Part shown: positions 1-9,275 of the stretch, one piece after another
Layout of the letters: each line of letters begins with the position of its first letter
Numbering within the stretch: position 1 is the stretch's first letter
Assembly: GCF_002368415.1 (NCBI RefSeq)
Contig: NZ_AP018290.1
Coordinates: 9,043,717-9,107,716, forward strand
Direction of reading: 5' to 3'
Length of the DNA: 64,000 nucleotides
DNA from: Calothrix sp. NIES-4105
GTDB taxonomy: Bacteria > Cyanobacteriota > Cyanobacteriia > Cyanobacteriales > Nostocaceae
Notes under the pieces: model-generated
The model's database searches: none
What the model saw: only the letters and a program-made list of their open reading frames with translations
Told to the model about the DNA's origin: nothing
Made by a program: the position numbers and the translations under genes

Positions 1-341
1 GACGCGCGTTCTAGGTAGGGTCTATTTGTTTATATTGCTTGCGCTCTAAACAAGCCTAAAAATATGAAGTGTTGATAAATCATAAACTGATGACTTTTAT
101 ATTAAAGTTTTTTTACAATTCAGTACTGATAACTTTGCACTTTCAACATAAAGCAACCAACTAGCAGCAACATATTTTCAGCGTATTCTCGTAATTATAA
201 GATTTATTGCACGTTAAATAAATCACATTATTTTCTGAGCCGAGGAAAATCAAAAAAATCAGGGATACCTCTGGTGTCGGAAGCTAGAAAGGATTACACA
301 ATGGGCGTATAAACAAAAAACGTTCATTAGTGTTGACGAGA
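1..341. other. Leader region of first PEP-CTERM gene, no gene
   Basis: AT-rich, no credible reading frame. It is the upstream half of a unit repeated downstream: the stretch from about 15 matches 1268-1596 over most of its length, including the block AAAATCAGGGATA and the following CTCTGGTGTC at 257-285. The promoter presumably lies here, but no convincing -35/-10 pair was identified. Confidence 0.5.
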
Positions 342-1145
342 ATGATTATGAAAATTGCAAATTTAGTAAGTAAAGCAGCTATCGTTTCTGGTGTAATTTT
401 GTCTGCCGCTATTGTAAGTCGCCCTGCAATGGCTGCGTCTTTTACAATAACAATTGAAGACCCAGGTGTAATGAATGCAAATTCATCAAATTTGAGTAAT
501 CGCTATGTACAAACTTTTGATGGACAAGCAACTGGTTTTAACGAAAATGGCTTCAAATGGATTGATAGTAATGGGCAAACGATTGGTCAATATAGTACTG
601 TTATGATCCAAGATCCAGACCAATATGGTGCTGCTGGTGGAAACGGGAAGTATTTCGATGTAAATACAGGAAGATCGGGTAACGCAAACCAAACGATTGC
701 TACCCTAAAACTGGCAAACGCACAAAAGTACTTCGGATTTTGGTGGTCTGCGGGTGACAGTAACAACAAACTAGAGTTTCTATCAAACGGTACATCTGTA
801 TACACGATGACTACTGCGGATTTAGTTAATCAAATAAACAGCCTATCAAATAAAGAGGCATACTACGGTAATCCTAACTCGCCATTTCAAGATCAAAATT
901 CTGGTGAAGCCTATGCTTTCATCAACTTCTACAATACTGATGGAACCTTTGACGAAATTAGATTTACCAACATTGGTGCAACTGGTTTTGAATCAGATAA
1001 TCACACAGTAGCCGCTAATTTCACCAATACTCGTGCGGTTCCTGAGTCTTCTTTTGTGTTAGGCATTGGTTCGATTGCTTTTGTAGGTGCTGCTTCAGTT
1101 ATGACTCGCACGAAGAAGAAGAAGACCGTTTTTAAATTGTCATAA
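342..1145 (+). CDS. PEP-CTERM-type exported surface protein, copy 1
   Basis: A secreted protein predicted to be sorted by an exosortase. The N-terminus is a signal peptide (basic start, hydrophobic stretch, AMA-A cleavage region near residue 32). The C-terminus has a PEP-CTERM-like tripartite end: VPESS, about 20 hydrophobic residues, then a TRTKKKK basic tail; the canonical PEP is PES here. The middle is rich in Gly, Asn and Tyr and carries FGFWWSAGDSNN and FESDNHT, which resemble a cyanobacterial exosortase-dependent family (possibly the Npun_F0296 type). The ATG at 342 was chosen because it aligns with the start of copy 2; a GTG at 330 is possible. No exosortase gene is in the window. The molecular function is unknown; surface or matrix location is inferred from the sorting signal. 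Confidence 0.75.
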   Translation: MIMKIANLVSKAAIVSGVILSAAIVSRPAMAASFTITIEDPGVMNANSSNLSNRYVQTFDGQATGFNENGFKWIDSNGQTIGQYSTVMIQDPDQYGAAGGNGKYFDVNTGRSGNANQTIATLKLANAQKYFGFWWSAGDSNNKLEFLSNGTSVYTMTTADLVNQINSLSNKEAYYGNPNSPFQDQNSGEAYAFINFYNTDGTFDEIRFTNIGATGFESDNHTVAANFTNTRAVPESSFVLGIGSIAFVGAASVMTRTKKKKTVFKLS

Positions 1146-1195
1146 GCGCACGGTTCAACCAATTCAAATAGCTATGATTCTGCTAATGACAATAT

Positions 1196-1226
1196 AAGGA
1201 TTGGGCTTGCGTCCAGTCCTTTTTTA
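1196..1226 (+). terminator. Intrinsic terminator after PEP-CTERM copy 1
   Basis: GGATTGG (1198-1204) pairs with CCAGTCC (1213-1219), followed by a run of T. The equivalent hairpin follows copy 2. Confidence 0.8.
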
Positions 1227-1596
1227 TTGGTTACTTTCATCATTCCTAGAGGAAAAATCAAACGAGTGTAGGGTTTATATCTTTATATTGCTCGCGCTTT
1301 GGACAAGCCTAAAAAAATGAATTGCTGATCAGGCATAAACTAACACATTTGTATTCAATTTTCTTAAAATTTAGTACTTATAACTTCGCATTTTCTAGAT
1401 AAAGCAATCAATAAGCAGCAGCATTTTTCTGCGTATTATCGTCATATTTAGATTAATACTTTGTTAAATAAATAACATTTTTATTTAAGCAAAGTCAAAT
1501 CAAGAAAATCAGGGATATCTCTGGTGTCAGAAGCTGAGAAAGGCTTGCAAAATAAGCATATAAACTACAGTAACGCACTTCGAGCGTTTCACAATA
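1227..1596. other. Intergenic leader of second PEP-CTERM gene
   Basis: No gene. This is the second copy of the duplicated leader, diverged by many point changes from the first. The block around 1512-1550 (AAAATCAGGGATA, then CTCTGGTGTC) is the best preserved part, which suggests a functional promoter or 5' UTR element. Confidence 0.5.
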
Positions 1597-2391
1597 ATGA
1601 TTATGAAAGTTAGAAATATTGTAAGTAAAGCAGCTATCGTTTCTGGTGTAATTTTGTCCGCTGCGATTGTAAGCCGCCCTGCAATGGCTGCGTCTTTTAA
1701 AGTAACAGTCGAAGACCCAGGTGTAATGAATGCAAATTTATCAAGTTTGCAAAATGCTTATGTACAAACTTTTGATGGACAAGCATCTGGTTTTAACAAA
1801 AACGGCTTTACATGGATTGTTAATGATCTAACGATTGGTCAATATAGTAATGTTCTGATCATAGACGCGGATCAATACGGCGGTGCTGGTGGAACCGGAA
1901 AGTATTTTGATGTAGATACAAAAAGATCGGGTGCAGGTCAAACGATTTCTACGTTAAAGCTGACAACCCCACAAAAATACTTCGGATTTTGGTGGTCTGC
2001 AGGTGACAGTAATAACCAACTAGAGTTTATTTCAAAAGGTACATCTGTATACAAAATGACTACTAAGGATGTGGTTGATATAATAAGCAACCTATCAAAT
2101 AAACAGGCATACTATGGTAATCCTTATTCGCCATTTAAGGGTCAAGATGGTAAGGAAGCCTTTGCTTTCATCAACTTCTACAATACTGATGGAACCTTTG
2201 ATGAAATTAGATATACCAACATTGGTAAAACTGGTTTTGAGTCAGATAATCACACAATAGCTGCTGGTTACATTGTTCATTCGGTTCCTGAGTCTTCTTT
2301 TGTGTTAGGCATTGCTTCGATTGCTTTTGTTGGTGCTGCTTCAGTTATGACTCGCACCAGAAAGAAAAATACCACTTTGAAATTGTCATAA
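1597..2391 (+). CDS. PEP-CTERM-type exported surface protein, copy 2
   Basis: Close paralogue of the gene at 342-1145, read in the same direction. It has the same signal peptide, nearly identical to copy 1 for the first 30 residues, the same FGFWWSAGDSNN and FESDNHT blocks, and a VPESS-hydrophobic-TRTRKKN C-terminal sorting signal. Differences cluster in the middle (lysines replace acidic or polar residues) and copy 2 is seven residues shorter, so both copies look maintained rather than decayed. Each has its own leader and terminator, so they are probably separate transcripts. The function beyond surface export is unknown. Confidence 0.75.
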   Translation: MIMKVRNIVSKAAIVSGVILSAAIVSRPAMAASFKVTVEDPGVMNANLSSLQNAYVQTFDGQASGFNKNGFTWIVNDLTIGQYSNVLIIDADQYGGAGGTGKYFDVDTKRSGAGQTISTLKLTTPQKYFGFWWSAGDSNNQLEFISKGTSVYKMTTKDVVDIISNLSNKQAYYGNPYSPFKGQDGKEAFAFINFYNTDGTFDEIRYTNIGKTGFESDNHTIAAGYIVHSVPESSFVLGIASIAFVGAASVMTRTRKKNTTLKLS

Positions 2392-2440
2392 GCGCGCGGC
2401 TTCAACCAATTTACACAGCACAATAAGAATGACAATTTCA

Positions 2441-2468
2441 GGATTGGACGCAAGCCCAATCCTTTTTT
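2441..2468 (+). terminator. Intrinsic terminator after PEP-CTERM copy 2
   Basis: A perfect GGATTGG / CCAATCC stem with a short loop, then six T. It corresponds to the hairpin after copy 1. Confidence 0.85.
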
Positions 2469-2625
2469 ATATTTATCCTCGCTTGAAGGGCTTGTCAATT
2501 TTCCGCTTAGGATACGATTTACTTCTAATTTGTAAGGAATCTGGATGTTTTGATTTTTATTTATTAAGTTTATTATCCCAATTGTAGTAGTAGGTGAGGC
2601 ATAGCCCTACTTACTCTCAATTTTA

Positions 2626-3231
2626 TTATTTATCCTGTACCATCCAAGTTAAGAAACCGAGAATTTGTTCAACTGGAGGTAAAGGATAATCGTTTAAATC
2701 AATCGTAACAGTTTTACTAACCAACTTCATAAAACGCCATTGCGTACCACTGGTAACACAGCCATAAATTTTTGTAATTGGAGCAGAATTTAATTCATTA
2801 AATCTTTGTGCTGCCACCATTTCTGCTATACATTGCCCAACACCTGATTTTAAATCAGCTTTTTTTGCTTCTACAAGCACAACTACTGGCGCCTCAATTT
2901 CCATAAGTTCTGGCGAACGACTAATTAAAAAGTCGCATCTGCCATTCAGACCTACGCTTTCATCAACATCAAAGCTTTCACCCGAAAATAAGCTAATTTG
3001 ACGTTCCAAAATTTTACGCACTTCTAAAAGCACAGGACTTATTATCAATTCTGAACGTGCTTTTTCACTTCCTGTTGCAGTCGCTAGAGGTAAACTTTCT
3101 TGCAAAAATTCTACTAGTGTAGAACTAGGAACAATTGGCTCTATAGCAGGCAAAAACCGAACGTTTTCAACTGTAGTTAAATCAAATGCTTTCTTTACTT
3201 TACCAACTGTTGAAAAATCATTGTAAGCCAT
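2626..3231 (-). CDS. Hypothetical protein with nuclease-like (PD-D/ExK) core
   Basis: A 201-residue protein not assigned to a named gene. Residues about 90-130 contain RCDFLIS followed by VVVLVEAKKADL and a Gln-rich helix start. This D...ExK spacing is typical of restriction-endonuclease-fold proteins, such as the N-terminal domain of type I HsdR and related cyanobacterial singletons. The C-terminal half (ITKIYGCVTSGTQWRF) also resembles that family, whose members often stand alone with no methylase. No partner gene lies beside it. The nuclease assignment is inference from the motif; activity could be absent. Confidence 0.6.
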   Translation of the reverse strand: MAYNDFSTVGKVKKAFDLTTVENVRFLPAIEPIVPSSTLVEFLQESLPLATATGSEKARSELIISPVLLEVRKILERQISLFSGESFDVDESVGLNGRCDFLISRSPELMEIEAPVVVLVEAKKADLKSGVGQCIAEMVAAQRFNELNSAPITKIYGCVTSGTQWRFMKLVSKTVTIDLNDYPLPPVEQILGFLTWMVQDK

Positions 3232-3363
3232 AAATAATTAAGAGTTTAGAATTTAGATTAACTTGACTCGTTTAAGTTTACTCCCATTTTTTAGTAACTG
3301 TTTAGGGAGCGCCAAGTTTTTCAAAACGGCTAAAGTTTATTTTAGTATGTAAATACTATTAAT

Positions 3364-3406
3364 TTTCCTAGAGGATATGTTTACAGATAATTTATCCTCT
3401 AGGAAA
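3364..3406. repeat. 14-bp perfect inverted repeat
   Basis: TTTCCTAGAGGATA (3364-3377) and TATCCTCTAGGAAA (3393-3406) flank a 15-base loop. There is no T-run on either side. It lies in the 469-base gap 3232-3700, in which no gene was found. Confidence 0.8.
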
Positions 3407-3654
3407 TCCGCAGCTTCCACTTAGAGAAAAATATAAATTAGTATAAAAGCTACACTATTTGTACAGATTAATTATATAAAATAGCGCTTTTTTTGCGTTA
3501 ACGCAGTTTGCCCGGAGGGCGATAAATACTTAATCTAAATTTAAAGAAGTAATAATAATTACCTTTTTTACATTAAGACAACACATTTTATTACTTTCAC
3601 CCATGAACTTTAAAACTGGCGCCTTAAATATTCCACGTTTATGCGACGATTACA

Positions 3655-3684
3655 TGTAGAGACGCTTACATGTTAGTCTCTACA
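3655..3684. repeat. Copy of the TGTAGAGAC palindromic repeat
   Basis: TGTAGAGAC and GTCTCTACA arms around 12 bases, just beyond the stop of the nirB-like gene. The same arm sequence recurs at 43407, 45460, 53030 and 58912. Confidence 0.7.
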
Positions 3685-3700
3685 AGGTTTTTTGGTGTAT

Positions 3701-4930
3701 TTACAACACAGCTAAGTTCCACTGTTTTTCCGGCGCCAAATTATTTAAAGCGGCTAAAGCGTGTAGGCGTACTTGAGTATTACTATCAGCAAGTAGTACA
3801 GTTAATGGTTCAACTGCATCAATTTTACCAAGTTGTCCTAAAGACAAAGCAATTGCACTTTTAACGCTGTCGAAACAACAAGCAGAATGATTTTGACGCA
3901 GCATTTCTAGTAAAATATCGGCGGCTTTATCAATTAAATCTGACTGCTGAACTCGTCCTAAAACAGTGACGATTTGCTCGCATAGAGTTTGTGATTTGAT
4001 AATATTAAGCGCTTGCTGTAAATATTCCAAGCCGGAAATAGTGCCGACCCACGATAACGCGCGGATTGTTTCAATTTGTAACTGCACTGGCGCCTGTTGC
4101 GATACGAGCAACTGATACAAATGACTTGCTGCAGCATCATTACCGATCCGCGATAGAGAAACAGCAGCTGCGTTTCGTACTCCCAAATCATCATCATAAA
4201 GTTTGGGTTGTAATAATGCGACTAAATTTAACTCAGAATTATGTAAATCACGACGGTAACTTAACCCTGTAACAACCGTGCGCCTAACTTGTGCCGATTC
4301 ATCGTCTAAACTATGTAAAAGTACTGGAACGACGCGCGGGTCGTGAAAACTACTTAACGCTTCAATTGCTGCTGCACGAACGGTAACTTGGGAATCGAAG
4401 GCAACACTCAATAAGGGGGCAATAGTATCTTTGTTACGAATGTAACATAGTGCTTGCGTAGCTAATAATCGTGTATCCTCTGTTGCAAGTAAATCTGAAA
4501 GTGACAAAATTGCTTGTCCACCAAGTTGCCCTAATGCTAAAGATGCCATTGATCTTAATTCTTCGTCGTCCGAGGTTTGAATTAAAGAGATTAATGCTGG
4601 AATTGCTTTATCGTTTTTGAGTTCTCCTAAAATTCGCACCGTATACCAACGTAACTCCGAATCAACCGTATCATCAGACAATATTTCTACGAGTTTTGGA
4701 ATTGCCACACTTCCCAAGCGCTTGAATACTGTCTTCATTTCCCAACGAGAATGAAAATCACCGCGCTCAAAAATCAACAGTGCTAATTCGAGCAAATCTT
4801 CTTGACACTCGACTATCTCAGGATGATTTGAATTTTCCAAAATCAATGCGAACAGTTGATTTAAGGACGACCAATCGGCAGTATCGCGCGCTGCGATGGC
4901 TTGGGTTAAAAGCTGGCTGATATTATTCAC
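3701..4930 (-). CDS. nirB: HEAT-repeat protein, probable nitrite reductase partner NirB
   Basis: A 409-residue protein made almost wholly of HEAT/PBS-lyase-type helical repeats (for example AIPALISLIQTSDDEELRS, and similar units of about 31 residues from residue 70 to the end). Such repeats act as protein-binding scaffolds. It is divergent from nirA and shares its 358-base upstream region. In Anabaena PCC 7120 a protein named NirB, encoded beside nirA, is needed for full nitrite reductase activity and is thought to act through protein contact; position and fold match that role. The name is by context; a phycobilin-lyase-like HEAT protein is the alternative. There is no catalytic motif. Confidence 0.65.
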   Translation of the reverse strand: MNNISQLLTQAIAARDTADWSSLNQLFALILENSNHPEIVECQEDLLELALLIFERGDFHSRWEMKTVFKRLGSVAIPKLVEILSDDTVDSELRWYTVRILGELKNDKAIPALISLIQTSDDEELRSMASLALGQLGGQAILSLSDLLATEDTRLLATQALCYIRNKDTIAPLLSVAFDSQVTVRAAAIEALSSFHDPRVVPVLLHSLDDESAQVRRTVVTGLSYRRDLHNSELNLVALLQPKLYDDDLGVRNAAAVSLSRIGNDAAASHLYQLLVSQQAPVQLQIETIRALSWVGTISGLEYLQQALNIIKSQTLCEQIVTVLGRVQQSDLIDKAADILLEMLRQNHSACCFDSVKSAIALSLGQLGKIDAVEPLTVLLADSNTQVRLHALAALNNLAPEKQWNLAVL

Positions 4931-5102
4931 GTCTTGTGCTACTTACTCTATGTATTGGTGTAATCAAAGAAAATTACGTTTTTCAACTTGAATCTCTCTT
5001 ATCTAGTTGAATATCTAAAAATGTTTTTTGCTTTCAATTTAGATAATTTTATGCGCGTGTTACATAGCTAGCATCCGTATTTTGCATATGTCACAACATT
5101 CC

Positions 5103-5144
5103 GTAACAATTTATACGATTTTTACTCTCACTCAACATTAACTT
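5103..5144 (+). promoter_or_regulatory. NtcA-activated promoter of nirA
   Basis: GTAACAATTTATAC (5103-5116) is a perfect GTA-N8-TAC NtcA site. It is followed after exactly 22 bases by TAACTT (5139-5144), which fits the TAN3T -10 element of class II NtcA promoters. The transcript would begin about 5151, leaving a leader of about 140 bases before nirA. This predicts activation under combined-nitrogen limitation. Confidence 0.85.
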
Positions 5145-5288
5145 AAGTTATGTAAAGAGTTACTAGCCCAGTATCCAAACCTCGCTTCCTGCTTCTTTAC
5201 AAACAAGAAAGGGTGCAATAGCAAACAAATGGGTTGATATTGGGATATCGTCACCGCAGCCTCGAACTACAACGATCGCAAAGCTATT

Positions 5289-6836
5289 ATGACAGCAACC
5301 ACTATCAATACTACCAGCCAAAACAAGTTTGAGAAATTAAAAGCAGAAAAAGACGGGCTAACCCTTAAGGCAGAGATTGAAAAATTTGCATTACTCGGTT
5401 GGGAAGCGATGGACGAAACCGACCGTGAGCATCGGCTGAAATGGTTGGGTGTTTTTTTTCGCCCCGTTACTCCTGGTAAATTTATGATGCGGTTACGAAT
5501 GCCGAATGGTATTCTTAATTCTTCACAAATGCGGGTATTAGCTGAAGTCGTTCAGCGGTACGGTGACGATGGTTGTGCTGATGTTACCACTAGACAGAAT
5601 TTTCAGCTACGCGGTATACGAATTGAAGATTTACCAGAAATTTTCAATCGATTTAAAGAAGTTGACTTAACTTCTGTTCAATCTGGGATGGATAATGTTC
5701 GTAATATTACTGGCGACCCTCTTGCTGGATTAGATGCTTCAGAATTATATGATACGCGCGATTTGGTGGAACAAATCCAAGCGATGATTACCAATAGCGG
5801 AGAAGGAAACTCAGAATTTTCAAATCTACCGCGTAAATTTAATATTGCGATTACTGGAGGACGCGACAATTCGGTTCATGCCGAAATTAATGACTTGGCA
5901 TTTGTGCCTGCATTTAAAGATGGAAATTTCGGATTCAATATATTAGTAGGTGGATTTTTCTCAGCTAAACGCTGTGATGCTGCTATTCCTTTAAATGCAT
6001 GGGTTGCTCCAGAAGATGTAGTCGCTGTATGTCGAGCTATTTTGGAGGTTTACCGTGATCATGGATTACGCGCGAACCGTCAAAAATCACGTTTAATGTG
6101 GTTGATTGATGAGTGGGGTTTGGATAAATTCCGCTCGGAAGTCGAGTTGCGCTTAGGTAAGCCATTTGTACCTGCTGCTGCAAAAGACGAAATTGACTGG
6201 GAAAAACGTGACCATATTGGTATACATAAACAAAAGCAATCAGATTTATACTACGTAGGATTACATGTCCCGGTAGGTCGGCTATATGCAGAAGAGATGT
6301 TTGAGCTTGCGCGAATTGCCGAGGTTTATGGAAGTAGTGAGATTCGGCTGACTGTCGAACAAAACATTGTTATTCCCAATATCTCTGAATCAAGTTTGGC
6401 ATCATTTTTTACAGAACCTCTGCTCGAAAAGTTTAAAATTAATCCTGAACCACTTACGCGCGCGTTGGTGTCTTGTACAGGCGCCCAGTTCTGTAATTTT
6501 GCCTTGATAGAGACTAAAAACCGCGCGCTAGCAATGATAAAAGCTCTGGAATCTGAGTTAGAAATGACTCATCCAGTACGTATACATTGGACAGGATGTC
6601 CAAACTCGTGCGGACAACCTCAAGTCGCGGATATCGGCTTGATGGGAACTAAAGCGCGTAAAAATGGCAAACCTGTCGAAGGTGTTGACATTTACATGGG
6701 TGGCAAAGTTGGCAAAGACGCGCACTTAGGAACTTGTGTAACCAAAGGAGTTCCCTGTGAGGACTTACAGCCAGTATTGCGCGACTTGCTCGTAACGCAT
6801 TTTGGCGCCAAATCAAAGGTATTAGTTAATACGTAG
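5289..6836 (+). CDS. nirA: Ferredoxin-nitrite reductase
   Basis: Catalyses the six-electron reduction of nitrite to ammonium with reduced ferredoxin in the cytoplasm. The 515-residue length is normal for cyanobacterial NirA. The 4Fe-4S/siroheme ligands are in place: Cys396 and Cys402 in SCTGAQFC, and Cys437 and Cys441 in GCPNSCG. The duplicated ferrite-like half domains are recognisable (RMPNGILNSSQ and HVPVGRLYAEE). It is the first gene of the nitrate operon, behind the NtcA site at 5103, and is followed after 88 bases by nrtA in the same direction. No sign of damage. Identification is very secure. Confidence 0.97.
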   Translation: MTATTINTTSQNKFEKLKAEKDGLTLKAEIEKFALLGWEAMDETDREHRLKWLGVFFRPVTPGKFMMRLRMPNGILNSSQMRVLAEVVQRYGDDGCADVTTRQNFQLRGIRIEDLPEIFNRFKEVDLTSVQSGMDNVRNITGDPLAGLDASELYDTRDLVEQIQAMITNSGEGNSEFSNLPRKFNIAITGGRDNSVHAEINDLAFVPAFKDGNFGFNILVGGFFSAKRCDAAIPLNAWVAPEDVVAVCRAILEVYRDHGLRANRQKSRLMWLIDEWGLDKFRSEVELRLGKPFVPAAAKDEIDWEKRDHIGIHKQKQSDLYYVGLHVPVGRLYAEEMFELARIAEVYGSSEIRLTVEQNIVIPNISESSLASFFTEPLLEKFKINPEPLTRALVSCTGAQFCNFALIETKNRALAMIKALESELEMTHPVRIHWTGCPNSCGQPQVADIGLMGTKARKNGKPVEGVDIYMGGKVGKDAHLGTCVTKGVPCEDLQPVLRDLLVTHFGAKSKVLVNT

Positions 6837-6856
6837 CGTAGTACCCCAGTAAGTAA

Positions 6857-6873
6857 GGTGGGCACTGCCCACC
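6857..6873. repeat. GGTGGGCAxTGCCCACC palindrome
   Basis: A 17-base palindrome between nirA and nrtA. Near-identical copies lie at 44242-44258 and 44280-44296 between cpcE and cpcF. In RNA it would form a strong hairpin inside the nir-nrt transcript. Confidence 0.8.
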
Positions 6874-6924
6874 CTACTACTACTGCAATTAAAAATTTAA
6901 CCACTAAATAAATAAACAAACAGG

Positions 6925-8253
6925 ATGACAAACCTCTCCAGAAGAAAATTCATCATCACCGCAGGTATTACCGCTGCTAGCGCCATCATCGCAAACGGTT
7001 GTTCGTCTAATGGTTCAAATGCTGACAATTCTGGGGCTTCGACTAGCACGACAGCAAAACCAGCAGCTAACGTTACGACCGTCGCAAATGCTCCCAAGGT
7101 TGAAACAAAATCAGCGAAACTTGGATTTATCGCTTTAACCGACTCGGCGCCCTTAATTATTGCTTTTGAAAAAGGACTATTCCAGAAATATGGAATGACC
7201 GATGTGCAAGTTGTCAAACAGACATCATGGGCAGCAACGCGCGACAATTTAGAACTCGGTTCTGCTCAAGGTGGTATAGATGGAGCGCACATTCTTAGCC
7301 CCATGCCTTACTTGATGACTGCTGGCGCCATCACCAAGACCAAGCAACCGTTGCCCATGCAAATTCTGGCACGTTTGAATACTAACGGTCAGGGAATTTC
7401 TGTAAGTAATAAATATAAAGATTTAAAGATAGGTAAAGATAGTTCACCACTCAAACAAGTCATAGCTGGTGGTAAAAAGCTGACTTGTGCAGTGACATTT
7501 CCAGGTGGAACCCATGATTTGTGGATGCGTTCGTGGTTAGCTGCAGGTGGAATTGACCCCGAAAAAGATGTAGAAATCATTGTCATCCCACCACCACAAA
7601 TGGTTGCCAGTATGAAAGCAGGTAAGATGGATGCTTTCTGTGTTGGTGAACCTTGGAATGGCAAACTCATTCAAGAACAAATAGGTTATTCAGCAGTAGT
7701 AACTGGTGAATTGTGGAAAGACCATCCAGAAAAAGCGTTATCAATGCGCGCGGACTGGGTAGAAAAGAATCCAAACGCAGCCAAAGCGATATTAATGGCA
7801 GTGCAAGAAGCGCAAATTTGGTGCGATAAGCCTGAAAATAAAGACGAAATGTCTAAAATCATTGCGACTGGTAAATATTTAAAAGTAGATGCTCTTGCTA
7901 TTAATGACCGCTCAAAAGGTAAAATAGATTACGGTACAGGTCGGATTGAAACTGCAAGTCCAGTAGCAATGAAATTCTGGGATGGTAACACTTCATTCCC
8001 TTATAAGAGTCACGATACCTGGTTTTTAACTGAAAATATACGTTGGGGTCAACTTCCTGCTGATACCGATGTTAAAGCTTTGGTTGAAAAAGTCAATCGT
8101 TCAGATATGTGGAAAGAAGCAGCCAAAGCTATCGGACAAGAAGCTGCAATTCCTGCTAATGATTCGCGCGGTGTTGAAGATATTCTTGGAGTTAAATTTG
8201 ACCCTGCTGACTCAACAGGTTATCTCAAAGGATTAAAAATCAAGAAAGTCTAG
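6925..8253 (+). CDS. nrtA: Nitrate/nitrite ABC transporter substrate-binding lipoprotein
   Basis: Periplasmic, membrane-anchored receptor that captures nitrate and nitrite and delivers them to NrtB. The N-terminus combines a twin-arginine-like SRRKF with a lipobox ending ANGC (lipid-modified Cys26), then a Ser/Thr/Ala-rich linker of about 40 residues. From residue 65 the NrtA fold begins (KLGFIALTDSAPLIIAFEKG), with typical blocks TFPGGTHDLWMRSWLAAGG and DAFCVGEPWNGKL. The length of 442 residues matches the family. It is co-directional between nirA and nrtB; the binding domain recurs as the C-terminal half of NrtC downstream. Confidence 0.96.
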   Translation: MTNLSRRKFIITAGITAASAIIANGCSSNGSNADNSGASTSTTAKPAANVTTVANAPKVETKSAKLGFIALTDSAPLIIAFEKGLFQKYGMTDVQVVKQTSWAATRDNLELGSAQGGIDGAHILSPMPYLMTAGAITKTKQPLPMQILARLNTNGQGISVSNKYKDLKIGKDSSPLKQVIAGGKKLTCAVTFPGGTHDLWMRSWLAAGGIDPEKDVEIIVIPPPQMVASMKAGKMDAFCVGEPWNGKLIQEQIGYSAVVTGELWKDHPEKALSMRADWVEKNPNAAKAILMAVQEAQIWCDKPENKDEMSKIIATGKYLKVDALAINDRSKGKIDYGTGRIETASPVAMKFWDGNTSFPYKSHDTWFLTENIRWGQLPADTDVKALVEKVNRSDMWKEAAKAIGQEAAIPANDSRGVEDILGVKFDPADSTGYLKGLKIKKV

Positions 8254-8363
8254 GCAACGGATGCAACGGATGTAACGGATGATTTATTTGTTACACATAG
8301 CGCATTTTTAAGTAGGGCGAAGCCCCACCTTAGTATCCGTTACATCCGTTCATATCCGTTGCC
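8254..8363. repeat. Inverted repeat of ACGGATG units
   Basis: The left arm 8254-8281 holds three spaced CAACGGATG/TAACGGATG units. The right arm 8334-8363 holds their complement (ATCCGTTACATCCGTT and onward). A single copy of the same unit run recurs near 61002-61031. It occupies most of the nrtA-nrtB gap and could form a long hairpin in the transcript. Confidence 0.75.
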
Positions 8364-8398
8364 AATATTACCCACTACACGAATAACAATCTAGAATA

Positions 8399-9271
8399 AT
8401 GGCAGTACAAGTAAACAGATTATCTACTAAGAATAGTAGCAGCAAATTACTAGCTCAAATTGGAAAAAAATCTAAAAAAGCAATCCCTCCTTTAGTTGCT
8501 GTTTTGATTTTCTTAGTAATTTGGCAAATACTTTGTTCGGCACCTGATGCCGGATTCCCTGGACCAATTAAAATTCTTTCAGACCCTAAAGTTCAAAAAT
8601 TCCTGTTTAATCCTTTCCTTGATGATGACGATGGTAAAGGTTTAGCATTTCAATTATTTGCTAGCTTACAAAGGGTTGGTTACGGCTATTTCTTAGCAGC
8701 AACTATTGGTGTCGCTTTAGGAGTGCTAACCGGAACAAATCGTTTGATGTTTGAAGCATTAGACCCCATTTTTCAAATATTACGAACAGTTCCTCCGCTT
8801 GCTTGGTTGCCTATTGCTTTATCTGCCGTACCCGCTTTAGGTGGTATTAGTAAAAGCGAAATTGCAGCAATATTCGTAATTTTCATCACCGCAGTTTGGC
8901 CAATTGTTATTAATACTACAGTTGGTGTCCAAGAAATTCCTCAAGATTATCGTAACGTTGCGAGAGTGTTACGATTAAAAGGAAGAAAATACTTTTTCAA
9001 GATATTATTTCCCGCAGCAGTTCCTTATATATTCAGCGGATTACGCATTGGTATTGGTTTAGCATGGTTAGCTATTGTTGCTGCTGAAATGGTTAACGCA
9101 GGTAGTAGCGATGGCGCCGGTGGTTTAGGTTTCTTTATCTGGAACGCTTACAACAGTGGTGACATGGGTGAAGTTGTATTAGCACTAGTTTACATCGGTG
9201 TAGTAGGTCTTTTGCTTGACCGCGCGATTGGTTGGATTGCCAGCTTAGTAATTCCAGCAGAACAAAAATAA
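8399..9271 (+). CDS. nrtB: Nitrate/nitrite ABC transporter permease
   Basis: Membrane-spanning subunit forming the nitrate channel in the plasma membrane. The 290 residues show a short basic N-terminus, a first hydrophobic helix (residues about 32-50) and a BPD_transp_1 core of five further helices. The EAA-like cytoplasmic loop reads VARVLRLKGRKYFFKILFPA, the contact site for the ATPases NrtC and NrtD. It sits between nrtA and nrtC in the order known from other cyanobacteria. Secure. Confidence 0.96.
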   Translation: MAVQVNRLSTKNSSSKLLAQIGKKSKKAIPPLVAVLIFLVIWQILCSAPDAGFPGPIKILSDPKVQKFLFNPFLDDDDGKGLAFQLFASLQRVGYGYFLAATIGVALGVLTGTNRLMFEALDPIFQILRTVPPLAWLPIALSAVPALGGISKSEIAAIFVIFITAVWPIVINTTVGVQEIPQDYRNVARVLRLKGRKYFFKILFPAAVPYIFSGLRIGIGLAWLAIVAAEMVNAGSSDGAGGLGFFIWNAYNSGDMGEVVLALVYIGVVGLLLDRAIGWIASLVIPAEQK

Positions 9272-9275
9272 AGTT

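Noticed and set aside
257-300. Riboswitch or sigma-54 promoter in the PEP-CTERM leader
   Set aside because: It fits no riboswitch consensus I know, the GG-GC spacing is 8 rather than 10, and cyanobacteria lack sigma-54.
2277-2498. Open frame antisense to PEP-CTERM copy 2
   Set aside because: A shadow of the real gene that crosses its terminator.
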